From Amycolatopsis thermophila (GTDB lineage Bacteria; Actinomycetota; Actinomycetes; Mycobacteriales; Pseudonocardiaceae): a stretch of 64,000 nucleotides of DNA. The stretch lies in assembly GCF_030814215.1 (NCBI RefSeq), contig NZ_JAUSUT010000001.1, positions 2,418,001-2,482,000 of the forward strand. Reading direction: 5' to 3'. The position numbers and the translations under genes are program-made. Position 1 is the first letter of the stretch. Every line of letters begins with the position of its first letter. The notes under the pieces were generated by a model, which worked only from the letters and a program-made list of their open reading frames with translations, had not been told where the DNA came from and did not search any database. Positions 9,648 through 17,387 of the stretch are shown here, in pieces.

Positions 9648-9749
9648 AACCGTTCGGCCCTCCGAACCTAAAGTCGACCTTCGGGCGGTGTCAACCGTCT
9701 TGACCACGCTCCGGCGAGTCCCTAACGTCGTCCGGGATTACGACAGACG

Positions 9750-9763
9750 TCCGAAATTTCGAA
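9750..9763. promoter_or_regulatory. Putative IclR operator, copy 2
   Basis: TCCGAAATTTCGAA contains the perfect 10-bp palindrome CGAAATTTCG and ends 15 bp before the GTG of the U32-like gene, where a repressor would block transcription. Confidence 0.6.
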
Positions 9764-9778
9764 CAACGGTGGTGAACC

Positions 9779-10747
9779 GTGGACAGAACCCGCGACTTCC
9801 TGCGCACCCTGGGCCTGCCGCCCGGCGACCCCGCCGAGCTGCCGTCGAGCACCAAGCGGTTCCCCGACGGCGCCCAGTACCGGGTGGAGATCCCGAGCGT
9901 CGAGGGACCGGAGGCGCTGGAAGCCGTCTACTCCGAGGCCGACGCGCGTGGTGTCGTCGTGCACCGGGTGTCGCAGGGCAGCGGCGGGATGCTGCTCACG
10001 CGGGCCGAGCTCGGTGCGATGGCCGGGTTCGCGCGCAGCCGCGGCGTCGAGGTGAGCCTGTTCGCCCGGCCGGTCGCCGCGTGGGACACCGGTGCCGCGG
10101 CGGTCGCGTCCGGCGGCGGTCCCTTCGCCGCGCAGGCACGCGGCGCCGAGCAGCTGGTCCACGTGCTGGAGGACATCCGGCGCACCGCCGAGGCCGGCAT
10201 CCGCAGTGTGCTGATCACCGACCTGGGGGTGCTGACCGTCGCCGACCGGATGCGCGCCGCCGGTGAGCTGCCGGTGGATCTGCGGTTCAAGATCAGCGTG
10301 CAGATGGGCCTGGCCAACCCCGCGTCGATCCGGCTGGCCGAGCAGGCCGGCGCCACGACCTACAACGTGCCCACCGACCTGACCCTCGCGCAGCTCGCGG
10401 CGATCCGGGCGGCCGTCGACCTGCCGCTGGACGTCTACGTCGAGGCGCCCGACGACCTCGGCGGGTTCGTCCGGCACTTCGAGATCGCCGAGATCGTGCG
10501 CGTCGCCGCGCCGGTCTACCTCAAGTTCGGGCTGCGCAACGCGCCGAACATCTACCCCAGCGGCACGCACCTCACGCCGACCGCCGTCGCGCTGGTGCGC
10601 GAGCGGGTCCGCCGCGCTGAAATCGGCCTCGAGCTGCTGCACCGCCACGCGCCGGAATCCGTAGGCTCGACGCTGCCGGTCGCGGATCTCGCGGTGCCCG
10701 CCCCGCCGACCGTCTCCGCCTCGTCGACCGCCAAGGAGCTGACCTGA
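9779..10747 (+). CDS. Peptidase U32-like TIM-barrel protein
   Basis: This 322-residue protein looks like the actinobacterial proteins annotated as peptidase family U32. It is rich in alternating helices and strands, with SVLITDLGVLTVADRM, FKISVQMGLANPASIRLAEQAGATTYNVPTDLTL (shown only in part: FKISVQMGLANPASIRL) and PLDVYVEAPDDLGGF motifs. No catalytic residues of a protease are assured, and U32 proteins also act in ubiquinone and RNA modification. The GTG start is coupled to the operator region. The stop overlaps the ATG of the downstream dehydrogenase by one base, so the two are one operon. A role as a lyase or hydrolase in the same catabolic pathway is an inference. Confidence 0.65.
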   Translation: MDRTRDFLRTLGLPPGDPAELPSSTKRFPDGAQYRVEIPSVEGPEALEAVYSEADARGVVVHRVSQGSGGMLLTRAELGAMAGFARSRGVEVSLFARPVAAWDTGAAAVASGGGPFAAQARGAEQLVHVLEDIRRTAEAGIRSVLITDLGVLTVADRMRAAGELPVDLRFKISVQMGLANPASIRLAEQAGATTYNVPTDLTLAQLAAIRAAVDLPLDVYVEAPDDLGGFVRHFEIAEIVRVAAPVYLKFGLRNAPNIYPSGTHLTPTAVALVRERVRRAEIGLELLHRHAPESVGSTLPVADLAVPAPPTVSASSTAKELT

Positions 10748-12069
10748 TGTCGTTGGACGACACACTCGACGCCGCCGCACGAGTGGCCCGTTCGTGGGCC
10801 CGCGCTGACCGGGCCACCGCGCTGGAGAAGATCGCGGACGGGATCGACGCGGCCGCCGACGAGCTGGTGCCGCTGGCGCACGAGGAAACCCACATCCCGG
10901 AGGTCCGGTTGCGCGGCGAGGTCGTGCGCACCACGTTCCAGCTCCGGTTGCTGGCCAAGGAGGCCCGGCCGCGCACGGTGGTCGACGAGGCGGATCCGGC
11001 GTGGCCGCCCGCGCCGCGGCCGAAGCTGGTGCTGGCGCGCCGCCCGATCGGCCCGGTGCTGGTGTTCGCGGCGTCCAACTTCCCGTTCGCGTTCTCGGTC
11101 GCGGGTGGTGACACGGCTTCGGCGCTCGCCGCGGGGTGCCCGGTCGTGCTCAAGGCGCACCCGGGTCACCCGCGGCTGTCCGACGCGACGGGCGAGATCG
11201 TGCGGGCCGCGCTGCCCGAGGGCGTGTTCGCCGTCATCCACAGCGAGGAGGACGGGCGCGCCGCGCTGACCGACCCGCGGATCAGGGCCGCGGCCTTCAC
11301 CGGATCGCCGGTGGCCGGGCGCGCCCTGTTCGACCTGGCCACCTCGCGCCCGGACCCGATCCCGTTCTACGGCGAGCTGGGCAGCGTGAACCCGGTGTTC
11401 GTGACCGAGGCGGCCGCGAAGGCGCGCGGTGCGGAGATCGCGGCCGGGTACGTGGACTCGTTCACGATGGGCGCGGGCCAGCTGTGCACCAAGCCGGGGT
11501 TGTTCGTGGTCCCGGCCGGTTCCGGGCTGGGTGAGCTGGCGGCGGAGCGGGCGCGTGAGGTGGCCGCCGCGCCGCTGCTCAACGACCGGATCGCGTCCGG
11601 CTACGCGAACGCGCTGGGCAAGCTCGTCGGGCACGACGAGGTGCGCACGCTGGTCGACGGCGGTGCGGCGCCGTCGCTGCTGGCCACGACGGCCGCCGCG
11701 GTGCTGGAGCACCGGGAGGCGCTGGAGACCGAATGCTTCGGGCCGGCGTCGCTGGTCGTCGAGTACTCGTCGGAATCCGAAATGCTGGACGTCGCGCGGA
11801 CGCTCGACGGGCAGCTGACCGGGACGGTGCAGGCCGAGGACGACGACCCGGTCGCGGCGGAGCTGGTGGACGAGCTGGCCGAGCACGTCGGGCGCGTGGT
11901 GTGGAACGGCTGGCCGACCGGCGTGGCCGTGACCCACGCGATGCACCACGGCGGCCCCTACCCGGCGACCACCTCGCCGCTGCACACGTCGGTCGGCACG
12001 GCCGCGATCGAGCGGTTCCTGCGCCCGGTCGCGTTCCAGAACGTGCCGGACCAGGTGCTGCCCGCCTAG
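10747..12069 (+). CDS. Aldehyde dehydrogenase (NADP+), alpha-ketoglutarate semialdehyde dehydrogenase type
   Basis: The 440-residue protein belongs to the ALDH superfamily subgroup that includes 2,5-dioxovalerate (alpha-ketoglutarate semialdehyde) dehydrogenases, which end the non-phosphorylative pathways for pentoses, hexarates and hydroxyproline. It is shorter than typical ALDHs because the N terminus is reduced. Catalytic residues are visible: E210 in YGELGSVNP, C247 in GQLCTKPG, and the nucleotide-fold FAASNFPFAFSVAGGD. The C-terminal GWPTGVAVTHAMHHGGPYPATT is diagnostic of this subgroup. No dehydratase or racemase of the known pathways lies nearby, so the upstream steps are unidentified. 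Confidence 0.88.
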   Translation: MSLDDTLDAAARVARSWARADRATALEKIADGIDAAADELVPLAHEETHIPEVRLRGEVVRTTFQLRLLAKEARPRTVVDEADPAWPPAPRPKLVLARRPIGPVLVFAASNFPFAFSVAGGDTASALAAGCPVVLKAHPGHPRLSDATGEIVRAALPEGVFAVIHSEEDGRAALTDPRIRAAAFTGSPVAGRALFDLATSRPDPIPFYGELGSVNPVFVTEAAAKARGAEIAAGYVDSFTMGAGQLCTKPGLFVVPAGSGLGELAAERAREVAAAPLLNDRIASGYANALGKLVGHDEVRTLVDGGAAPSLLATTAAAVLEHREALETECFGPASLVVEYSSESEMLDVARTLDGQLTGTVQAEDDDPVAAELVDELAEHVGRVVWNGWPTGVAVTHAMHHGGPYPATTSPLHTSVGTAAIERFLRPVAFQNVPDQVLPA

Positions 12070-12842
12070 CTCAGGTCGGGGGCGCGGCCGCCGAGCCGTC
12101 CGGACAGTTCGGCCGCGCCCTCGCGGACCAGCTTCTCCCACTGCTTCCAGGCTTCGGCGGTGTGCCGCGAGGTCGGGATCGAGATGCTCATCGCGGCCAC
12201 CCACTCGCCGCGCGAGTCGACGACCGGTGCGGCCACGCAGCCGGCGTCCGGGTTGGACTCACTGCGCTCGTGGGCGACGCCCATGACGCGGACCGCGTCC
12301 AGCTGCGCCAGCAGTTCCGGGCGCGCGGTGACGCTGTGCTCGGTCAGTCCGACGAGCTTGTGGCCCTTGAGCCGGCGGTTGACCTCGTCCCGGGACAGTC
12401 CGGCGAGCAGGACCTTCCCCACCGCCGTGCAGTTGGCCGGCAACCGGCGCCCGACCGCGGAGATCAACCGCACCGAGTGGGTCGAGTCGATTTTGGACAC
12501 GTAGACGACCTCGAGCCCGTCGAGCACCGCGACGTGCACGGTCTCGCCGCACTGCGCCGCGACCTGCCGGGCCACCGCGTCCGCCTCGACGCCGAACTCC
12601 AGGCGCTGCTGGTACCGCGCGCCCAGTTCGAGGACCTTCGGCCCGAGCCGGAACACGGTCTCGTCACCGGCCTGGCGGTCCAGGTACCTGCGGGCGACGA
12701 GCGTGGTCAGCAGCTCGTGCGTGGTCGAGCGCGGCAGGTCGAGGCGTTCCGCGATCTCGGCCGCGGACAGGCGGACCTGCTCGTCGAGGAACAGTTCGAG
12801 GATGTCCGCGGCCCGGAGTACGGCCGGTACGAGGCGGGGCAT
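12066..12842 (-). CDS. IclR-family transcriptional regulator
   Basis: The 258-residue protein has the IclR layout: an N-terminal winged helix-turn-helix (about residues 8-65, LSAAEIAERLDLPRSTTHELL) and a C-terminal ligand-binding domain (about 80-250), including the conserved NPDAGCVAAPVVDSRGEWVAAMSIS region. IclR proteins usually control catabolic genes next to them. It converges with the dehydrogenase gene (4-nt overlap), and a copy of the palindrome found at the divergent catabolic promoter lies 22 bp upstream of its ATG, which fits autoregulation. Confidence 0.92.
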   Translation of the reverse strand: MPRLVPAVLRAADILELFLDEQVRLSAAEIAERLDLPRSTTHELLTTLVARRYLDRQAGDETVFRLGPKVLELGARYQQRLEFGVEADAVARQVAAQCGETVHVAVLDGLEVVYVSKIDSTHSVRLISAVGRRLPANCTAVGKVLLAGLSRDEVNRRLKGHKLVGLTEHSVTARPELLAQLDAVRVMGVAHERSESNPDAGCVAAPVVDSRGEWVAAMSISIPTSRHTAEAWKQWEKLVREGAAELSGRLGGRAPDLS

Positions 12843-12864
12843 GACCGCACCATACCCCGGCCCG

Positions 12865-12878
12865 TCCGAAATACCGGA
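12865..12878. promoter_or_regulatory. Putative IclR operator, copy 3 (autoregulatory)
   Basis: TCCGAAATACCGGA has GTCCG/CGGAC arms and lies in the 37-bp gap upstream of the IclR start. It shares 12 of 14 positions with the ideal palindrome TCCGAAATTTCGGA. Confidence 0.5.
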
Positions 12879-12879
12879 C

Positions 12880-13311
12880 TCAGTTCACTACCTCGACCAC
12901 GTCGCCCGTACGCAGGGTCTGGTAGAAGGCCACGGCGTCGGAGTGTGACAGGTGCACGCACCCGTGCGACTGCTCGCGCAGGCTGCCCTCGTGGAACGCC
13001 ACGCCGGTGGTCGTGAAGAACACCGAGTACGGCATCCGGGCGTCGAATTCCTTGCTGTAGTGGTCGGCGTCCCGGTACTGCACCCTGAACCGGCCGGTGG
13101 GCGTCTCGTGGCCCGCCTTACCCACGGTGACCGGCACCGGCCCGCGGGTCACCTGACCGTTGTTGGTGAGCCAGGCCTGGTGGGTCGACAGCCGCAGGCA
13201 CGCCTTCGCCTGCGCGCTGCACGGTGTTGCCGCTGCTTGCGCGGCGGGAGCGGCGATCCCGATCGTGCCCAGGATTGCCGCCCCGGCCGCGATACCGATG
13301 ATCTTTCGCAT
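12880..13311 (-). CDS. Secreted L,D-transpeptidase (YkuD domain)
   Basis: The 143-residue protein has an N-terminal signal peptide (about residues 1-27, ending AAPAAQAAA) followed directly by a minimal YkuD catalytic domain. The active-site motif is present: H107 in FHEGS and SHGCVH with nucleophile C118. Such enzymes make 3-3 cross-links in peptidoglycan or attach proteins to it. It is small for the family and lacks an extra wall-binding or Ig-like domain. It is co-directional with the IclR gene, but that gene has its own operator between them. Confidence 0.88.
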   Translation of the reverse strand: MRKIIGIAAGAAILGTIGIAAPAAQAAATPCSAQAKACLRLSTHQAWLTNNGQVTRGPVPVTVGKAGHETPTGRFRVQYRDADHYSKEFDARMPYSVFFTTTGVAFHEGSLREQSHGCVHLSHSDAVAFYQTLRTGDVVEVVN

Positions 13312-13373
13312 ACGTTCGGTTACCCGCTGGCGATGCGATCACACGGTACGGCGAAGATTTACCCGGAGCGGTG

Positions 13374-14861
13374 TCAGCGCTTCCGCCCGTACAACCCGGT
13401 CACGATCTTGCTCACCAGCTTGTCGGTCTTCTCGGTGCGGGCGAACGTCGTCAGCTTGATCGGCACCGCGAACCGCTGGCGGGCGACGGCCTTCGGGCGC
13501 GCGAACTCGCGCAGGCCCTCCGGCCCGTGGATGCGCCCGAAGCCCGAGTCGCCCACGCCGCCGAACGGCAGCGACGCGGTCCCGGCGAACGAGAACGGCG
13601 CGTTGATCGAGATCATGCCGGCCTTGAGCCGTTGGGCCAGTCGTGCGGCGTTGCGGCGTGAAAACACCGTCGAGCCGAGCCCGTAGGTGGTCGCGTTGGC
13701 CTTCTCGACCGCCTCGTCCATGTCGCGCACCTTGGCGATCGTCATGGTCGGGCCGAAGGTCTCCTCGCGCACCGCGGCCGAGTCCTCCGGCACGTCGACC
13801 AGCACGGTCGGCTCGACGAACCGGTCACCGACCGCGTCGGCGCCGCCGGTCAGCGCCCGTCCGCCGCGGGCCAGCGCGTCGGAGATGTGCCTGCGGACGA
13901 CGTCCAGCTGCGAGGGCATGGTCATCGGGCCGTACTGCCTGCCGGGCTTCACCTCGCGGGTCAGCGACACCACCCGGTCGACGAACTTGTCGTAGACCTG
14001 CTCGTGCACGTAGACCCGCTCCACGCCGATGCACGTCTGCCCGGAGTTGGAGAAGGCGCCCCACACCGCGGCGTCGGCGGCCGCGTCGAGGTCGGCGTCG
14101 GCGTCGACGATCAGCGGGTCCTTGCCACCCGCCTCGATGACGACCGGCGTGAGCGTCTCGGCCGCCGCGGCCATGATCTTCTTGCCGGTCGCGGTCGACC
14201 CGGTGAACGCGATCTTGTCGACACCCGCGCCGACCAGCGCCGCGCCGGTCGCGCCGAAGCCGGTGACCAGCTGCAGCACCGGGTACTCGGGCACGACCTC
14301 GGCGAAGGTGTCGACGAGCCACTTGCCCACGCCGGGGGTGTACTCGCTCGGCTTGAACACGATCGCGTTGCCCGCGGCGAGCGCGTAGGTGATCGACCCC
14401 ATCGGCGTGTACACCGGGTAGTTCCACGGCCCGATCACGCCGACCACGCCCAGCGGCTGGTACTCGACGCTCGCCGTGTGGTTGGACAGCAGCGGACCGG
14501 TCGGGCGGCGCTTGCGGCCGAGGACCTTGCGGGCGTTGCGGGCGGCCCACGCGACGTGCTCGACGGCGAGGACGACCTCCAGCTGCGCGTCCGCGGCGGG
14601 TTTACCGGTCTCGCGGCTCACGACCTCGCACAGCTCGGGCATGCGGTGGGTCAGGATCCCGTTCCAGCGGCGCAGGCGGTCGGCGCGGCCCTCGAAGCCG
14701 AGCCCGGCCCACCACTGCGCGGCGGTGCGCGCGGCGGCGACGGCGGCCCGCACGTCCTCCGCGGTGTGCACGGGGTAGGTGCCGACGACCTCGTCGGTGG
14801 CCGGGTTCAGCGAGTCGAACGTGTCATGGACGGCGGCCGGCTTGGGCTCCACGGCGGTCAT
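13374..14861 (-). CDS. Aldehyde dehydrogenase family protein (succinic-semialdehyde-type)
   Basis: This 495-residue NAD(P)+-dependent aldehyde dehydrogenase has the full catalytic set: N147 in GPWNYP, E243 in IEAGGKDP and nucleophile C277 in SGQTCIGVE. The closest actinobacterial relatives are annotated as succinic semialdehyde dehydrogenases, but the long basic C-terminal tail (FARTEKTDKLVSKIVTGLYGRKR, quoted in part as FARTEKTDKLVSKIVTGLYG) is also seen in membrane-associated fatty-aldehyde-type members. The ATG is preceded by a GAGGAGG ribosome-binding site. A 16-bp palindrome just upstream suggests control by a TetR-type repressor. Confidence 0.85.
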   Translation of the reverse strand: MTAVEPKPAAVHDTFDSLNPATDEVVGTYPVHTAEDVRAAVAAARTAAQWWAGLGFEGRADRLRRWNGILTHRMPELCEVVSRETGKPAADAQLEVVLAVEHVAWAARNARKVLGRKRRPTGPLLSNHTASVEYQPLGVVGVIGPWNYPVYTPMGSITYALAAGNAIVFKPSEYTPGVGKWLVDTFAEVVPEYPVLQLVTGFGATGAALVGAGVDKIAFTGSTATGKKIMAAAAETLTPVVIEAGGKDPLIVDADADLDAAADAAVWGAFSNSGQTCIGVERVYVHEQVYDKFVDRVVSLTREVKPGRQYGPMTMPSQLDVVRRHISDALARGGRALTGGADAVGDRFVEPTVLVDVPEDSAAVREETFGPTMTIAKVRDMDEAVEKANATTYGLGSTVFSRRNAARLAQRLKAGMISINAPFSFAGTASLPFGGVGDSGFGRIHGPEGLREFARPKAVARQRFAVPIKLTTFARTEKTDKLVSKIVTGLYGRKR

Positions 14862-14874
14862 CGTTGGCCTCCTC

Positions 14875-14890
14875 GCTACTGGTCAGTAGC
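14875..14890. promoter_or_regulatory. Palindromic operator candidate upstream of aldehyde dehydrogenase
   Basis: GCTACTG-GT-CAGTAGC has perfect 7-bp arms and ends 13 bp from the dehydrogenase start. The TACTG/CAGTA half-sites are typical of TetR-family operators. The cognate regulator is not evident nearby. Confidence 0.5.
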
Positions 14891-15010
14891 ACCAGCATGG
14901 CACACGCCGTGGCCGAGCTCACCACCCCGAGCGTGGGGCGCCGGCCACAACGCGGTCCGGCAGGTGGACACCCGGTTCCGGGCAGGGGGTGCGATACCGC
15001 CGCGGCGATC

Positions 15011-15040
15011 TTGGCGACGCCATTCTCGCAGGCCTACGCT
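15011..15040 (+). promoter_or_regulatory. Sigma70-type promoter of the metallo-hydrolase gene
   Basis: TTGGCG at 15011-15016 and TACGCT at 15035-15040 are separated by 18 nt, a good match to the housekeeping promoter, 30 bp before the start codon. Confidence 0.5.
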
Positions 15041-15069
15041 GGGAGCGAACCCACGCGGAGGAGCGAAAG

Positions 15070-15708
15070 ATGCGAATCGTCCACTTCGGACACGCCTGTG
15101 TCCTGCTGGAGACGGGGAACGCGCGGATCCTGCTCGATCCCGGCGCGTTCTCGGAAGGCTTCGAGGGCGAGCGCGAGCTGGACGCCGTCCTGATCACGCA
15201 CCAGCACTACGACCACATCGACAGCGAAAAGCTGCCCAAACTGCTCGAAGCGAACCCGGACGCCCAGCTGATCGTGGACCCCGGTTCGGAAGAGACCGTG
15301 CAGAAGCTCGGCCTGGAGTACCGGGTCGTCCACCCCGGCGACGGTTTCGAGATCGGCGGCGCGGCGATCAACGTCGTGGGCGGGCAGCACGCCGTGATCC
15401 ACGCCGAGATCCCGGTCATCCCCAACGTCGGCTACATCGTCGACCACGGCGCCTTCTACCACCCGGGCGACTCGTTCTTCGTGCCCCAGCAGAAGATCGA
15501 CGTGCTCGGCCTGCCGACCGGCGCGCCGTGGCTCAAGGCCGGGGAGGCGGTCGACTACCTGCGGGCCGTCGCGCCGCGGGTCGCCGTGCCGATCCACGAG
15601 GCGGTGCTCGCGAGCCCGGCCATGCACTACGGCCTGTTCACCAACCTCGCACCGGAGGGCACAGAGGTGCGCGTGCCGACGCGCGGCGAGGACGTCAAGC
15701 TCCCGTAG
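15070..15708 (+). CDS. MBL-fold metal-dependent hydrolase (UPF0173-like)
   Basis: The protein has 212 residues from the ATG at 15070, which follows a GGAGGAG ribosome-binding site. An in-frame ATG at 14989 would add 27 residues that overlap the promoter. The metal-binding HxHxDH motif is present as THQHYDHID, with further ligands in GGQHAVIH and FYHPGDS. It resembles UPF0173 and L-ascorbate-6-phosphate lactonase-like hydrolases, whose substrates are mostly unknown. Its 3' end overlaps the convergent DUF2334-like gene by 82 bp. Confidence 0.87.
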   Translation: MRIVHFGHACVLLETGNARILLDPGAFSEGFEGERELDAVLITHQHYDHIDSEKLPKLLEANPDAQLIVDPGSEETVQKLGLEYRVVHPGDGFEIGGAAINVVGGQHAVIHAEIPVIPNVGYIVDHGAFYHPGDSFFVPQQKIDVLGLPTGAPWLKAGEAVDYLRAVAPRVAVPIHEAVLASPAMHYGLFTNLAPEGTEVRVPTRGEDVKLP

Positions 15709-16373
15709 GTCGTGCCGAAGGCCCGGTTTTCCAGCGCGACGTCGACGGCGTCGAGGAACGCGTGCCGGAGGCCGGGCCGGGCCAGGTCGGCGGCGTCGAT
15801 CCCGAGCCGCACCAGACCGCCGCGCCGCGCGGCCCGCGCCGAGGCGAGCACGAGCGCGAACGCCCGCACCGTCTCCGTGCGGTGGTTGTGGGCGGCGAAC
15901 GTCTGCACCCGCGACCGGTGGACCGTGTGCGTGCGCAGGTCGTGCACCGCGACGAGGTCGGCGACCAGCGCGAAGTGCTCGCGCGCCGCGGCGAGCGTGC
16001 CGGGTGAGGCCAGCCACCGGGGCGGCGCGAAGCCGTCGACGGACAGGCCGAGCTTGTCCAGGTCGGCCTTCGCGGCGATCATCCGCAGCCGCGCCTCGTG
16101 CGCGGGCAGCGCGGCGAACTCGGCCTTGCGGCCCAGGCCGACGCGGCGGTGGCCGGGCGGGATGCGGTGGTCGTAACCGTGCAGCAGGAGGCCGTCGCCG
16201 CGGCGGGTGCGTTCCCGGACCCACGCGGCCGTGGCCGCCGTTCCTTCGGTGCGCGGCGCGAACAGCAGGGACAGGGGGACGTTCCGGCGATCCAGTTCGG
16301 CCGCGAGGTCGGCGCAGCGGTGCAGCGTCCGGGGACCGATGCCGGACAGCGAGACCAGCAGGCGGGCGTCCAT
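15627..16373 (-). CDS. DUF2334 / polysaccharide-deacetylase-like protein
   Basis: The 248-residue protein resembles DUF2334 members of the NodB/polysaccharide deacetylase superfamily: an N-terminal LLVSLSGIGPRTL strand, LSLLFAPRT, and the metal-site-like LLLHGYDHRIPPG, FAPPRWLASPGTL and AAHNHRTE motifs. The substrate is unknown. The last 27 or so residues are encoded antisense to the end of the metallo-hydrolase gene and look unlike the rest, so the original stop codon was probably lost and the frame extended into its neighbour. Confidence 0.7.
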   Translation of the reverse strand: MDARLLVSLSGIGPRTLHRCADLAAELDRRNVPLSLLFAPRTEGTAATAAWVRERTRRGDGLLLHGYDHRIPPGHRRVGLGRKAEFAALPAHEARLRMIAAKADLDKLGLSVDGFAPPRWLASPGTLAAAREHFALVADLVAVHDLRTHTVHRSRVQTFAAHNHRTETVRAFALVLASARAARRGGLVRLGIDAADLARPGLRHAFLDAVDVALENRAFGTTYGSLTSSPRVGTRTSVPSGARLVNRP

Positions 16374-16469
16374 GTCACCCAGCGCACCAGATCGTCATGA
16401 CGAGCCCCTTACCCGCGGGTGACGGCAACCATGACGGGATCTGACAGGGTTCACCGACACGGTGGACGC

Positions 16470-17387
16470 ATGAGCAACGAACTGAGTGGGAAGGTGGCCC
16501 TCGTCGGGGGCGGCACGCGCGGGGCGAGCCGGGCGATCGCGGTCGAGCTGGGGCGCCGGGGCGCGTTCGTGTACGTCACCGGGCGGACCTCCGGGGGGCA
16601 CCGGTCCGAGGTGAACCGGCCGGAGACGATCGAGGGGACGCTGGAGCGGATCACCGGCGCGGGTGGCCGGGGCGCGGCGATCCGGGTCGACCACCTCGAC
16701 CCCGACCAGGTCAAGGCGCTGGCCGAGCGGGTCGACCGGGAGCAGGGGCGGCTGGACATCCTGGTCGACGGCGTCTGGGGCGGCGACGAGTACATCGGCT
16801 GGGGCAAGGCGGTGTGGGAGCTGCCGCTGGAACACGCGCTGCGGTCGATCCGGCTGGGCATCGACGCGCACCTCGTCACCAGCCACTTCCTGCTGCCGCT
16901 GGTGATCCGCAACCGCGGCGGGCTGGTCGTGGAGATGACCGACGGCACCGAGGAGTACAACACGAAGTTCCGCGAGGGCACGTCGATCGGGTTCTACGTG
17001 GCCAAGGCCGCCTCGCACAGCATCGTCAAGGCCGAGGCGCACGACCTCGCCCCGCACGGGGCGACGGCGGTGGCGCTGACGCCGGGGTGGTTGCGGTCGG
17101 AGGCGATGCTCGAGCACTTCGGCGTGACCGAGGAGACCTGGCGGGACGCGCTGGTGAAGGAACCGCACTTCGGCATTTCGGAGTCGCCGGTGTTCGTCGG
17201 GCGGGCGGTGGCGTCGCTGGCAGCGGACCCCGACCACGCGCGGTTCTCGGGGCGGACGCTGAACAGCGGGCAGCTGGCGAAGATCTACGAGTTCGACGAT
17301 GTGGACGGCAGCCGGCCGGACGCGTGGCGCTACATCGACGAGGTGGTCGAAGCCGGCAAGCCCGCGGACCCGTCCGGCTACCGGTGA
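16470..17387 (+). CDS. SDR-family oxidoreductase
   Basis: Counted from the ATG at 16470 the protein has 305 residues. It shows the SDR Rossmann motif VGGGTRGASRAIAVELGRRG and the catalytic YVAK (tyrosine and lysine). The usual NNAG is replaced by VDGVWGG. Sequences of this type belong to the large SDR group with a long C-terminal arm (RFSGRTLNSGQLAKIYEFDDVDG), whose substrates are unknown. A start at 16419 is possible but lacks homology. It converges with the WYL regulator (10-bp overlap). Confidence 0.85.
   Translation: MSNELSGKVALVGGGTRGASRAIAVELGRRGAFVYVTGRTSGGHRSEVNRPETIEGTLERITGAGGRGAAIRVDHLDPDQVKALAERVDREQGRLDILVDGVWGGDEYIGWGKAVWELPLEHALRSIRLGIDAHLVTSHFLLPLVIRNRGGLVVEMTDGTEEYNTKFREGTSIGFYVAKAASHSIVKAEAHDLAPHGATAVALTPGWLRSEAMLEHFGVTEETWRDALVKEPHFGISESPVFVGRAVASLAADPDHARFSGRTLNSGQLAKIYEFDDVDGSRPDAWRYIDEVVEAGKPADPSGYR

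Noticed and set aside
8294-12842. A complete glucarate or hydroxyproline degradation pathway
   Set aside because: Only the last dehydrogenase and a carrier fit; the dehydratase, racemase or deaminase genes are missing.
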